Shown here piece after piece: positions 45,460 to 56,614 of a stretch of DNA of 64,000 bases. The position numbers were made by a program, and so were the translations under genes. Each line of letters begins with the position of its first letter. Position 1 is the first letter of the stretch. Under the pieces are notes generated by a model. It was not told where the DNA came from. It did not search any database and worked only from the letters and a program-made list of their open reading frames with translations. This DNA comes from Platerodrilus igneus (lineage: Eukaryota > Arthropoda > Insecta > Coleoptera > Lycidae): assembly GCA_036346225.1 (NCBI GenBank), contig JARFIW010001177.1, positions 466,501-530,500 on the forward strand. The letters are read 5' to 3'.

Positions 45460-47004
45460 CTAAAGAGCTCAGCTTAACTTTATCTAAAGTGTCCTCAACA
45501 CAACCAACTGTAACAACTGTTCATTAATTTAATGTGCAGTTTTTGGAAATTCAAATTCTAGAACCCAAAAAAATAATGTATTTGAAAATGACACTAAACG
45601 CGCAGATATCGCGATTCTAAATTTGTTAAAATGCCGTTTAAGTGAAACCCATGAGGTTTCAGCGTCTTTGGACAAAGACGCATCTCTTATACCTTTGTTT
45701 AAAATAAAATGCAAATTCGTCGATGAAATATACACGCAGGTTAGAAATGCGTATTAATTTGTAGTTACTCAAACCCCTGGAAACAAGAGGGAAATATACG
45801 AAAATATGCAGATAGTCATTGGTTCTCGATATTTGTCTATTTTAACAATATGTATAACTAACCGAAATGAATGTTCGACATAGAATTACCTCCCCCTTAT
45901 ACCACTCAAATGGATCGCAGGAAATTACAAACTCTGGTTTATAAGCTTTGACATTGATTACGTCTGACGGCGAACAAAAAAATTGACAATGTGATATAGA
46001 TTTATTCAAGGCCTTGCTACGTATTAACCTAATATTGTCAGAGATCGAAGAATATAACTACATAATGGATGCAATTAATAATGAACCGTTAAATTTAATA
46101 TGATCAACTCCATTTACCGCCAAAGAATATCGAATTGCATAAAACGCTTTGAATGAGAGTTACGCTAATGTACGTCGCCAAGCTCCTGCACATAGGCATT
46201 CAATAAAAAGCTATTCATCTGTTTTTTCTAAAATCCTAAAGAATTACATAATCTTTTAGATAACTATTATGAAAAACTAGCCATTTCTTTTGCAAAAAAC
46301 TAGAAAATGACAGCAATGTAATACCATTATTTGAAAAATTAAAATATTTATTATGAAAATAATGCACGGCATATGAAATTATCGCTAGTACTTCAGCTAA
46401 TGCCTTTTTTACGAGTACACATACATATTGGAAACCCACAACTAGAGCACGTCAAAATTCTCAAGCAATGGAAAATGTACACCCTAAGGTAGCATCGATT
46501 ATTGCCTCGGTTAATGAAATTTATATAGCAACGACATCAGATGAGCCAGACCACTGTGTTGATTGTCAACACAATCATGGCATTCATATGTTGTGCTAAA
46601 CAAGCTTGATCTTTCTAAAAAGAAATACGCATATAAAAGGTTTATTCAGAAATACAAAGTGTACTTGGTTGCTACAAATTCAAGACCAACTTAAAAACGA
46701 GGTAAAGAAACCTTCAACATTCCTGGTTTCCCCCTCTACTACACTAATATTTAAGACGCCTGACCGGAGCTTCACATGTACGATTTATTTTGGTTCATGA
46801 CGCCTTCTGACTATTGCAGAACGTCCACAAATGTAAGATTGTGTTTATATTATCCTCGTAGCAGCCACACAACTATGGCCTGCAAATCACATTCTTCGTC
46901 TATAAATTGCAAACAATGCCGTTATACGGTATTGCATTTTACAAAATCTGTCGTACAGTCAACGACTACGTCTGATTCACAATCAAACAATTTAAAGCAA
47001 CACG
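45460..47004 (+). pseudogene. gag: BEL/Pao gag relic with zinc fingers
   Basis: Decayed plus-strand coding in BEL/Pao Gag order. The N-terminal helical part is at 45560-45755. The DUF1759-like part (about 45860-46180) has ALLRINLILSEIEEYNYI, INNEPLNLI and EYRIA-NALNESYANVRR, where the family has 'IEKFxYLxSxLxGEAxxLI' and 'NYxxAWxxLxxRY'. The first zinc finger DHCVDCQHNHGIHMLC is near 46560, and CLYYPRSSHTTMACKSH plus INCKQCRYTVLHF at 46830-46950 is the second cluster. There are multiple stops and frameshifts. The relic is cut by the LTR of errantivirus copy 2 at 47005, so the errantivirus inserted later. Confidence 0.7.
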
Positions 47005-47592
47005 AGTTAAGGTTCGTGGCTGCGAGCGGTCCTTTTTAAAAAGACTTCTTGAACTTCTTAACACATTTATTTATTAAAACAGAAATTAACATTGAATTTT
47101 GACAATCTTGAATGAATTATTCTAAGTCGAAAAAATATTAGTTAATTGTACAAAGTGAGTTATCTACGAACTGCAATGCTAAAGCTGAACGATGGATTAA
47201 CTGCTTGTAAGTGGAGCTCCCGTGCCTTTTATAACATCCCTACCGCCTCACAAGTCTGTGGGAACTTGCAAACCTAAAGTCTGCTTACACTTGACTCTAA
47301 TTCATAATACATTGTTGTAATCTTAAAGCTATTCATAACTAATTTGTTGCGAGTTTACTTCTCCGTAATCTCGGTACGTGACTGTCTGCGACCACCTGTG
47401 ACCTGACATCTGCAGTGTCACTTATCCTTGTGCTACAAAGTAGCGCTTCCGTTCCCATGAACGTTAATAACAGAAATAAATTGTCCTTCATGATATTGTT
47501 GCACATCACTTAGCGCATTTTCTAATATTTCTAATAACTTCTTAATTATTAGTTTTTTTTATATATAATAATAAATGGGGGATTACATAACT
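47005..47592 (-). repeat. Errantivirus LTR, copy 2
   Basis: A 588-bp LTR with AGTTA/TAACT ends, strongly similar to 14459-15064 but without the long TA run. Inside are the complementary TATA region near 47235 and the GCAGATGTCAGGTCACAGG block. Confidence 0.9.
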
Positions 47593-47639
47593 CCTCCCGA
47601 CGTACATTAAAAAGTAAGGGTTTTTACCTTTCTTGATTT

Positions 47640-49070
47640 TTAATTAAATAAATTTGTTTAATCTCATTTCTTAAAATTCATACTTTCTAAGGGTACATTT
47701 GTTTCTTTAGTTGCCTTAAATCTAAAACTGTTTCCTTATTATTTTTATATCTAATATACATTTTATAAGTTACATAAATGATCATTAAAATCGTCAATAT
47801 AATCAATATAATTGTCTATACACTAATATTATCGTAGTGCACTTTGGGCGTTTTGATTTTGTTCAGGTGTTCTTTGTAGTCCTCCATGAGTTTCATGGCG
47901 TGGTTGAAGTTGTCTAATTCCAGGTGTTCCAATTGCATTGGTTTTTGAAGTATTTCTTCCTCTTCGTCTTGAGTAATCTTAAGTTGTAGTTTGGGTAGAT
48001 TTGCTAATTTCTTGCTTTGTACGGGATCTTGGTCAACTCTAATTATTTCATATTTTAATTTCAAATTACAATTTTCCTTAAGGGTGATTAATTTACTTCC
48101 GGTTAATGCTAAATTACTTTCGTCTTGATTGCAGTATATTGTTGCGATTACTTCGGTGGGGAAAATGGCTATCCATTTATTTTCCGTTACTTTCTGAATT
48201 TTCATATTGGTGATTTGTACAGGTTTGGCTTCACAATTTTTGTAATGATTGGTAAATTTTAGTAGTTGTACTTCGCAAGGGTTGTCTTCTTGAATTGTTG
48301 TTGTTGTTAATGATTGGCATAAGTATTGATTGAGTGTGACTTCATCACATTTTTCGTTCGTATACCCATATCTTAGTTCATTTAAGGATAGGAATTTGGT
48401 TTTTGGAATAATAACTTGGTATGTGCTAGTCATTTTCATTGGAAAAGCAAATAGGTGATAATAATTGTAACTGTTAATCTCTACTATTGTATTTCTATTA
48501 AGAATGTTATATCGTTGTTTTTTACATAGCCTTTAACTATAGCTTTTTTTTCAAATATTAAAATGTTTGATTCTTTTACATCGAAAGGTAATTTACTGTT
48601 GATTATAAAAGATCTTATTCTCAATAATTCTTTTAATAAATCAATTGGTTCTATGATACTTGAATTTAGGGTGTTTAATTTTGCAAAGGTTACTGCATTT
48701 TCTAATGTTGCTAGAATTTGTTGAATTAAAGTTAGGGTTGATATTATCTGGTTGTATATCGTGTTGAATCTGATTAAATCTCGCATGCCTAACATGGTGG
48801 TTTGCATGTTATTTTCTAGGGTTTGTATTCGATTGGCTATACTATCTTGATTTCTAACTAATTTTCTTAGGGTTTCATTAAATTTGATGATCGTTGATTG
48901 AGCTAATGATATTTGGTTACTAATTATGGTTTTGATGTCGTTTTGGTTTTCTATTAATTGTTGTATCGCGTTGTCATAGCGTTCTGCGTCTTGATTATCT
49001 AAATTACCGGAAATTGCTTTTATTATGTTTCCTAATCCGTTGAAATATCCTCTTGCCTTAAGGGAAATTG
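47640..49070 (-). pseudogene. env: Errantivirus env, C-terminal two thirds (copy 2)
   Basis: Pieces at 48484-49070 (helical region after the cleavage site) and 47816-48439 (207 codons, the Cys-containing ectodomain, intact here) encode the same glycoprotein as copy 1. At the boundary with the membrane anchor, copy 1 has a Trp codon (TGG) where copy 2 has TAG (47816-47818). The anchor sequence continues after it to about 47690. The basic cleavage site is KAR-G instead of RKRG. The copy is cut at about 49070, inside the region before the cleavage site. Confidence 0.85.
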
Positions 49071-49075
49071 ATTAA

Positions 49076-49369
49076 AATATTTCTGTTGATGAATTTGCAC
49101 GTAGATTGTATACTGCTGATGGTTCTCTCTCTTTGCGTTATCTACTTGTAAATCTTCTAGAATTTGTGGATTTAAATTTCTCAATGGAATTTCAATTATT
49201 CATCAATACTTAAGACATTCATTGTGAGCATCAACTATTGCAAAATGGGATTTCTTTAAAAAGATGTTGTAGGTCCTTCAAGATCATAAATCGGACATTT
49301 TTCATTATCCAGTCGATTTTATTCGATATGGCTAAAATTTATTTTTCACCCAGCATTTAGATCCAGTAA
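49076..49369. other. Unassigned spacer
   Basis: A short stretch of unknown origin between errantivirus copy 2 and a BEL/Pao RNase H relic. A possible frame (LRNLNPQILEDL) on the minus strand could be remaining env or another element. Confidence 0.3.
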
Positions 49370-49765
49370 TATTGTTCACAGAAAAATTTGATAGAATTTA
49401 TATAGCTATCAGGATTAGATTGGAACAGTGGGCCAGCCGCCCAATGAAGTATGTTCTCAACGGCAACAATTTCAAAACAAACTAGGATCGCTACTTCCTT
49501 TAATGCTATCAGGACCTTTAACTTGCGGAACGCCTTCTTCCTGAGAGTCACATATCTTTTATGACGCTAGCAAAGTGGGTTGTGCTTTTGTTATATATTC
49601 TAAATTTTGTTCTACTGACAGAATCTCATACATCAGTATGTTCGAAAACAAAAATGATACCTATCAAACGTTTTTCCTTACTGAGGTTGAAATTTTGTGC
49701 TGCGGTGTTATCTGCAGATCTGGTATAACTTATTATTGCAATCTGTTATCAACAGTTTTTTGATT
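49370..49765 (+). pseudogene. BEL/Pao RNase H relic
   Basis: Past a decayed stretch, the frame at 49555-49763 reads FYDASKVGCAFVIYSKFC, then LTEVEILCCGVI. This is the pattern of BEL/Pao RNase H start (FxDAS..xYxAxxYxR, then LPRLELCxAxL). The first catalytic Asp is present. It probably belongs to the same plus-strand BEL/Pao element as the gag relic at 45460-47004, the two parts being separated by errantivirus copy 2. Confidence 0.5.
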
Positions 49766-49814
49766 TTAAGAGTTTTCATCTGGAGCGATATTCTATGAAT
49801 CATTTTGCGTGACT

Positions 49815-50629
49815 GCGGTCATCATCATCATTAAGTCTTCAGCCGTAGAACTGGTTGGACGCATACCCTCATTGTTTCCTAGTCTGAACCAACCTACACA
49901 TTTCCTTGAAAGTTGCACAGTCTACATCTATCACTATCTGTGTGCGAAAGTCTGATCTCGGTCTACCTCTACCTGTATTTTCCTATTTCTGCTTGTAATA
50001 TATCCCTTACTATTTTCCAAAAATGCCTAAGACGTATTCTGTCCTTCTATTTCTCCTATTTTTTTTTTTTTGGTTTTCCACAGATATCTTTATTCCTCTA
50101 TTATTTTTACAAACTATTTGTTATTAACTTTGTCTGTCCATGCTACCATTCTCATACATCTAAAGCACAACATTCCAGAAGGCTTCTATTTCTTTCTGTC
50201 TGCTTTTCCTACTACCTCGCTTTCGTAGATGTACTGTGCTATGCTCCACACTATGCTTTGAACGGTTTTCGTTTTGCATCTATGTTCGTTGTCGTTGAAT
50301 ATAGCTGCTGTTCTTTTTAGTTTGATACACCCCATTTCCCCGATATTCAGTGGTATGTGAAGGGGGTAAGCAGCCTTTGACTGCCAAACTTGAACCTTTG
50401 TCGAATTAATAGTTTTTCCGATTTATCCTTTCACACAATCCACAATAGTTGAAAATATTTCACAACCAACACCTGTAGTTGTTTATAATAATCATCAGAT
50501 TTAAGAGCACTTGTTTTTTTCATCATTGGGTTTTACGTCTTGAAACTGGTTTGACTTGTACCTCAGCTTATTTATGTTCTGAGCTAGCCTAAACAGTTCC
50601 CTCCAATTCTCACAACAGCCTATATACAG
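49815..50629 (-). repeat. 3' modules of non-LTR copy B, distal part
   Basis: Minus-strand modules homologous to 29440-30300: type 2 (about 49815-50400, with GRGRPRSDF-type coding remnants) and type 1 (about 50400-50629). The extreme 3' end on the minus strand is AGACTTAATGATGATGATGA. Confidence 0.65.
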
Positions 50630-50932
50630 TTCATTTACATTTCCAATGCTCCACCTGTAGGTACTACATTGGCCAGGAGGCGAGTTTTTTGTTGCCTGGA
50701 AATTTTAGAATTTTGCCGAACCCTTGCCGTTCCAGGCAAGGTAGGGATCTTTAACGTGCGTGACAACACTCACACACGGGACCTCCATTTAACCTCTCAT
50801 CCGAACGAGGGCGTAATATTTGTAAAAAATGCTCACCTGCCATTTTTCAAGCAGTCGGCCGTGTCGGGATTTGAACCCGGGACCTTGGGATCCGTAGTCT
50901 TACGCTTACTACATTGATCCACGGCGACGCCA
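50630..50932 (-). mobile_element. tRNA-SINE (subfamily B) inside the non-LTR element
   Basis: A full-length antisense SINE. On the minus strand the head is GGCGTCGCCGTGGATCAATG, the B box is GGTTCAAATCC, then the common SINE body. Flanks CACAACAGCCTATATACAG (50611-50629) and CACACAGTCTATATACAG (to 50952) are imperfect copies of the target, about 19 bp. The target sequence is the CTGTATATAGGCTG motif of the host element's 3' module. Confidence 0.85.
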
Positions 50933-51190
50933 CACACACAGTCTATATACAGCTTGATTGCCTTCTATTACTTTCTAATTAAAAGCCCTATTCCACCCAG
51001 ATCCAGTAGTATGTAAAGGGGGTTAAGCAGCCTGTGGCTGCCAACGATCCCACAACACTTAAACATTTGCCGTATAAATAGTTTTCCAGTAAACCCTTTC
51101 GCACAATTAACATTAGTTGAGAATATTGCATAACCAATATCTGTAGTTGTTTATATTAGTCATAATATTTAAGTACAATTATTATTTTTG
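50933..51190 (-). repeat. 3' type-1 module, proximal copy
   Basis: A second type-1 module adjoining the C-terminal coding end, with the same GGCAGCCACAGGCTGCTTAA block and the CAACTAATGTTAATTGTGCG run as the distal copy. Confidence 0.7.
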
Positions 51191-51514
51191 TTATTGGTTT
51201 TCCATCTTGCGACTGGTTGGAAGCTGGTTGGAGGCTAGCCTACAAATTTTCGTGAAATTCTCGCAGCCTACATCTTTCACTATCTTTGTGCAGTAGTCTA
51301 ACCTAGTTCTACTTCTTCTTCTCTTTCTTGCTATCTCGGCTTCTAATATATTTCGCACTATTTCCTTATGTCTTAGTATGTGGCCTATCATCCTATCTTT
51401 CCTATTTTTTACCGTTTTCCACATATTTCTTTCTTCCCTCTCCTTTTCTAGTACCTCTTTGTTCTTAACTTTGTTTGTCCATGATATCTTCACCATACGT
51501 CTGTAGCAACACAT
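51191..51514 (-). pseudogene. C-terminal domain of the non-LTR polyprotein (copy B)
   Basis: A 107-codon frame: RRMVKISWTNKVKNKEVL, WKTVKNRKDRMIGHILRH, NILEAEIARKR, then RTRLDYCTKIVKDVGCENF. This is the conserved tail seen in many arthropod 'endonuclease-reverse transcriptase' proteins (W-x-x-R...K-D-R-x-x-GH-LRH...GR.R..Y). The matching segment of copy C is at 55262-55620. The frame itself is intact but detached from the RT frame. Confidence 0.75.
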
Positions 51515-51799
51515 TTTAAAGGCTTCAACCTTTTTCTTGTCTGCTTCTCCTACTGTTCAGGCTTCACATCCATACAGTGCTGTGCTCCACACATATGTTT
51601 TAAGCAATCTTTTCCTTGTTTCTATGTTTGATGCATTTGAACACAGTAGTTGCTTTTCTAGTTAAATGTAGCACGACCTTGTGCTAATCCTTGTTTTATA
51701 TCTTTTGTGCTTTTCCCATATTGCGTTATTTGACTTCCTAGGTAGCAGTAATCCTTAACCTCTTGTAAGTTTTCGTTACCTAGTTGTATTTTTGATTTT

Positions 51800-52248
51800 T
51801 ATTTATTTTCCCCTTTTGCATACTAGAACTTTAGTTTTATTTTTGTTAATTTTCATATCAAATCTCCCTATTAGAACTGTTTCCATTTCATTAAGAGCAG
51901 CTTCTAACTCTTCTCTGTTAGTTGCTAATACCGCTATATCGTCTGCAAATCTAAGCAAATCAATCTTTTGTCCCTGCATATTAATCCCAAATGACTTCCT
52001 GCATATGACAGTTCTCATTGCCTCTTCTATGTACAAGTTAAAAATTAATAGGGATAAGGCACATCCTTGCTTCTACCCTATCCTAATATTTACTTCTCTA
52101 CTTTCTTGCTCTAATTCTATTACTGCTGTTTGCTCTTTGTATAAGCAATGTACTATCCGGCTATCCCTAAAACTCATTCGAATCTTTTTGAGTGTTTCGA
52201 ACATATTTTTCCATTTTACATTGTCGAATGCTTTTTCCAGATCTACAA

Positions 52249-52300
<52 letters not shown>

Positions 52301-52700
52301 ACCTTTTCCCCTTCTCGATTGTTTTCCTCATTATCACCCTCAGAGCTAAAATAGCCTCCCGTGTTCCCCTGCTTCGCCTAAACCCAAATCGATCTTCTCC
52401 CAGTATTTCTTCAGCTCGTTTTTTCATTCGTCTTTGTACTCTCGTTAATATTTTTGAAGCGTGTGCTGTCAACCTTATTGTTCGAACATTTTCAGATCTA
52501 TCCACGCCTCTTTTTTTTTAGTGTAGTTACTATAATGTTTGGTTTGCAATCTTTGGGTATCTCTCCTGTCCCACACATATAACTTACTAGTCGGAGGAGA
52601 CATTCTGTTACTGCTTGTCCGGCGACTTTTAGAGTTTCTGCTTGCACTTTATCTGTACCCGGCGTCTTACCATTCTTCAGACCCTTTAATGCTAATTCAA
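51800..52700 (-). pseudogene. Non-LTR reverse transcriptase (copy B)
   Basis: Order on the minus strand: KNGKTPGTDKVQ region near 52670, TIRLTAHASKIL and RFGFRRSRGTREAI (52400s), YIGFVDLEKAF region at 52250, SFRDSRIVHCLYKEQ (52150), and the catalytic block LLRFADDIAVLATNREELE in 51803-52036, ending KMKTKVLV-like. FADD is the YxDD equivalent. A (TA)n expansion at 52253-52293 has replaced the YIGF codons and broken the frame. Confidence 0.85.
52253..52293. repeat. (TA)n microsatellite grown inside an RT frame
   Basis: About 20 TA units occur where copy A has the codons GTGTATATAGGG for V-Y-I-G. The run explains the artificial YIYIYI stretch in the translation. Confidence 0.85.
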
Positions 52701-52719
52701 ACTCATCTCTGAGTAAGGG

Positions 52720-53252
52720 TTATCCCAGGTCGTCGTTTTCAATGTCTGATTCCTGTTCTAATGCTGTTAGTTCTTCTCCTGAATATAAATTCGCTATATA
52801 TTCTTGCCATCTAGCTACTTTCTTTATCTTTTTTATAATGAAATTTCCTTTCGCGTCCCTTATATTTTTGCTATATGGTTTTATATCTCTAAAATTCATT
52901 CTAATTAGTTTGTATGCTTCGTCTGTCTTTCCTATTTCCATCGTAGTTTGTACATCGTTGCACTTTTCATCAATCCATTGTTCTTTAGCTTTCCTGCATT
53001 TGCGAATAATTACCCATTTTATGGCTTTGTATCTCTTTTTCCTTGTTTCATCTGATCTATTTTTGTATTTTCTTCTATTAAATTCAGGATATCCTTTGTT
53101 ATCCATGGTTTCTTATTTTCTTCTTGTGTATACCCCAGAATATCTCTGACCGTCATGTCTAAACTGGATTTATTGTTATTCCATTGTGTTTCTACTTCTT
53201 TAGTATCAGAAATTTTCCCGATATCTTTCAACAATTTATTTGACTTTTTCAA
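52720..53252 (-). pseudogene. Linker region of the non-LTR polyprotein (copy B)
   Basis: Two overlapping frames (53019-53252 and 52720-53106) with a basic, helical composition (KPWITKDILNLIEE, YRKCREAKEQWIDEKC-like) between the endonuclease and RT. Comparable debris in copy A is at 28260-28830. No catalytic motif is expected here. Confidence 0.6.
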
Positions 53253-53289
53253 ATCTTTCGTGGATATTTTTGTCTTTTAGCTTCTCAAA

Positions 53290-54082
53290 GTCAAAGTGCC
53301 CTTTTGCGTTCCTCTTTTTCAAATTTTTAAATTTAAGTGCGGCCTTCATAATTACGATGTTGTGGTCAGTGTCTATATCTGCTTCCGGGTAACTTCTACA
53401 GTCCTTTACTTTATTCCTAAACCGTTGTCTAACAAGAATGTAATCTATTTGATATCTTCATATATCTCCTGGCAGCTTTCACGTATATCGTCATCTAGCA
53501 TGATGTTGAAATAACATGTTTGTGATGATTAAATTGTTCTTGTCGCAAAATTCCCTGTCATTTCTCGTGCCTAAATCAAATAAACCTACTATCGCTCATT
53601 CTCTACTCTCATCTACCTCTGCATTAAAATCCCCGTAATTATTAAATTTTCATGTAGTTTTACGTATCCTAGTATGTCTTCTATAGCTTTGTAGATCGCT
53701 TCTACCTTTTCCTCACTGCATCTAGAGGCGGGCATGTATACTTGTATTATTACTGTATTTACTGGTTTAGATTGAAATCTAACCATAAGTACTCTTTCGT
53801 TCTTTTGTAAGTAGTTTTCTACATGTCGTCCTATCTTTTTTCGCATAACTATTCCCACACCCGAATTTCCTTCCTCTAATCCTGTATGAGTTACCCTAAA
53901 GCTCCACTCCAAAAATCCCCCGCCTCTGGCCAACGGACTTCGCTGATTCGTACTATGTCTAGTGCTAACCTATCCATTTCGAGTTTCAGGTTCTCTAGCT
54001 TACCTACTTGTTTCATACTTTTGACATTCCACGCTCCGACTCGCAGAATGTTCACGGATATTTTTCTATACTTTCGGCTCAC
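53290..54082 (-). pseudogene. Non-LTR endonuclease domain (copy B)
   Basis: The frame at 53891-54082 has LRVGAWNVKSMKQVGKLENL (the N of WNV is a metal-site residue) and RISEVRWPEAG (catalytic Glu). Frame 53613-53933 carries GNSGVGIVM, VNTVIIQVYMPAS and ENLIIT, with the GDFNA motif lost in a frameshift. In 53290-53500 IDYILVRQRFRN and ADIDTDHN follow, the His of the SDHN-type motif being preserved. Three frames cover the domain. This copy is closer to the active form than copy A. Confidence 0.8.
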
Positions 54083-54480
54083 ATCCTCCGAAGTAGTCCC
54101 CTCCCGGAAATCCGAATGGGGACTATTTTAGCTCAGGAAGTCTTTTCCCCAGAGGATGCCATCATGTTTACTGACAATTTCTGTACGCAGTGTACTTGGG
54201 AGGTAATGTCGTGGTTTTCCGTTGCCTTCCACATGGCAGTAGTGTGTCTTAGAATATCATACGACCCCTATGGTCTCTACCACTCTAAGTACTGAAAAGC
54301 TGTTATCCTCTTTCGATTGGCTGTTTTAGTCTGGTTTCTCACTAAAGACCCCACTAGTTTGGTTAAACCTATAGTTCGTCTTTTTAGCTCATTGGAACGC
54401 GCAAGCCATTCTACCTGTTCTGGTATTTTAGAACGTTCTAAAGGTGCAGATCCGTTCAGAATGGGTGAGTGCGGTATCAA
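54083..54480 (-). other. 5' untranslated region of non-LTR copy B
   Basis: Strongly similar to 27095-27550 of copy A (AGAATGGCTTGCGCGTTCCA, ACTTAGAGTGGTAGAGACCA, CATGTGGAAGGCAACGG). Homology starts near the AGAACGTTCTAAA block, marking the 5' limit of both copies. Confidence 0.75.
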
Positions 54481-55049
54481 CCGTATAAATGAAAAGTATT
54501 TGTTGCTAACAGGGTTTCTTGCATACAGGAAATCATTTCGTATACTTCTTGGCGATACGTTAATTTACGCAGTTTACTTCCAGGCGAGTTTTTGTCGTGT
54601 TCGCTTGAGTGGGCGGTTCTACCATAATTTAGAAAAGCTTGCAGGAGCATCTGATGGAACAACTTCTAATGAGATTTTCTTTTTTATGAGAAATTCTTGG
54701 CATATTGTTTACGATTCGCCATTTTCAGAAGGTGGAGCCATAGGGCCTCTAACTGGGGAGGAACTTTACGATGCACGCAATAGTATTACTAAATAAACTT
54801 CGTCAATTTAATTTAAAGACGAAATGCATTTAATTAAGGGCAAAATAAATTCAGAAATCGTTTCCAAGTTATCTGCTTTTATTGATTTTAATAGTTTTGC
54901 GTGTAGACGGGAGGTTAGGTTATTATTTATTTCCGTATTCTGAAAAACGTCCTGCATTATTACTCAGTAGGCATTATTCTATCAAATTAACAATAAAACA
55001 AGTTCATGACAAATACTTCCATCCTGTAGTTATACTAAAATACATTTGA
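54481..55049 (+). other. Unrecognised open frame and spacer
   Basis: The frame ending at 54796 holds about 100 codons after leaving the non-LTR 5' region (FRILLGDTLIYAVYFQASFC, SWHIVYDSPFSEGGAIG). It is hydrophobic in part but matches no family I know. It ends with TAA at 54794-54796. The rest is AT-rich spacer. Confidence 0.3.
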
Positions 55050-55258
55050 TTTTCCAATGCTATACCCGAAGGTACTACATTGGCCAGTAAGCGAATTTTT
55101 ATTTACCTGGGAAACTTTGAATATTGCCGAACCCTTGCTTTGTATAGCAAGGGTTCAGGGGATCTTTAACGTGCATGACAGCACTCATACATGGGACCTT
55201 CCTCTTACCTCTCAATCGAACGAGGGGGTCTTTATGCGAAAAATGCTCGCGTGAAATG
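55050..55258 (-). mobile_element. SINE fragment
   Basis: The antisense SINE body from GATTTTCCAATGCTATACCC to AAAAATGCTCGCGTGAAATG, lacking the tRNA-like head. It abuts non-LTR fragment C. Confidence 0.8.
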
Positions 55259-56580
55259 TAAAGCTACAGACGTATGATGAAAATATCATGGACAGACAAA
55301 GTTAAGAACGAAGAGGTACTAAAAATGATTGGAAAAGGAAGAAGCATATAGAAAACAGTAAAAAATAGGAGAGATAGAATGACAGACCGCATACTAGGGC
55401 ATGAGCGAATAGTGCGGAATATATGAGAAGCAGAGATAGGAAAAAAGAGAGATAGAGGTAGACATAGGTTAGACTATTGCACACAGATATTGAAAGATGT
55501 AGGATGTGCCAATTTCAGGGAAATGTGCAGGCTAGCTCAGAATAGAAATCAATGTGGGTACACGTCTGCCCAATTCGAAGATGGAAAACCTAATGACGAA
55601 AAATATAACTGTACTTAAACCTGATGATTATTATAAGCAAATACAGGTATTGATTATGCAATACTCTCAACTAATGTTAATTGTGCGAAAAGATTTACTG
55701 GTGATATAGGGCGTATAATTAGGATACAACAGAAGGGGAACCGAGCTGTATCTAGGCTGTGAGAATTTTAGGGAACGGTGTAGGCTAGCTCAGAATAGAA
55801 ATAAGTGAAGTAACGCGTCCAACCAGTTTCAAGACAAAAAACCTAATGATGAAAAAAATAATTACACTTAGATCTAATGTTTATTGGATTTGAAATATTT
55901 TCAACTAATGTTAATTGTGCAAAAGGATATATTAAAAAACTATTACTTCGGCAAATGTTCAAGTGTTGGGGATCTCAGTAGCCGCAGGCTGCTTAACCCC
56001 TTCACATACTACTGAATATCTGAGAAATAGGGTATATATTTATAAACAATAGAAGAGGAACAGAACTTTATCTAACAGGAAAGAGTAGCGGCTATCTTGG
56101 AAGACAACAATCATAGAAACAAGGAGAAAATTGTTGATAGCATATGTGTGGAGCACAGCACAGTTACGAAATAGATGCAATAGCAGAAGCAGACAAAAGA
56201 ACGGTAGAAGCCTTTTGGATTATTGTGCTTTAGATGTGTGACGACGATAGCATGAACAGACAAAGTTAACACCAAAGAAGTTATAGAAATAGTAGGGGAA
56301 TAAAGATCTCTGTGGAAAACAAAAAAAATAGGAGAAATAGGACGGCAGGATACATTCTAAGGCATTTTAAGGGAATAGTGCAGGATATATTACAAGCGGA
56401 GATAGGAAAAAGAAGGTAGAGGTAGACCTATATCGGAGTATTGAACACAGATAGTGAAAGATGCAGATTGTGAAAGTTTCAGGAAAATCTGTAGGTTAGC
56501 ACAGAATAAAAAACATTGAGGGTACGCGTCTAACCAGTTCCAGGATTGAAGACTTGATAATGATGATAGAATTTGTTGAA
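55259..56580 (+). mobile_element. Non-LTR retrotransposon fragment C (C-terminus and 3' modules)
   Basis: 55262-55620 encodes, with stops, the same C-terminal domain as copy B (MKISWTDKVKNEEVL, RMTDRILGHERIVRNI, HRLDYCTQILKDVGCANFRE). Type 1 modules follow at about 55500-55740 and 55740-55990, and a type 2 module to 56580 ending GAAGACTTGATAATGATGAT. It lacks the endonuclease and RT entirely. Confidence 0.75.
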
Positions 56581-56614
56581 AACGGTGTAGAATAAATTGT
56601 TGCAAAATTGAGAG

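Larger units (their letters stand above)
47005..49075 (-). mobile_element. Errantivirus copy 2: env and 3' LTR only
   Basis: Inverted relative to copy 1. LTR (47005-47592), short 3' untranslated region with polypurine tract, and env up to about 49070, where homology to copy 1 ends near the cleavage site. Gag and pol are absent. The env has fewer breaks than in copy 1. The same boundaries AGTTATGTAATCCCCC and CCACGAACCTTAACT are found. Confidence 0.9.
49815..54480 (-). mobile_element. APE-type non-LTR retrotransposon, copy B (most complete)
   Basis: In minus-strand order: 5' untranslated region (54480-54090), endonuclease (54082-53290), linker (53252-52720), RT (52700-51800), C-terminal domain (51514-51191), then tandem 3' modules to the CATCATCATCATTAAG end at 49815. 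Interrupted by a SINE at 50630-50932. About 4.4 kb without the SINE. Frameshifts and stops break the frames, but key RT and endonuclease motifs are present. Confidence 0.85.

Noticed and set aside
52148..52521. Frames containing long Tyr-Ile runs
   Set aside because: Translations of the TA microsatellite inside the decayed RT, not a real low-complexity protein.
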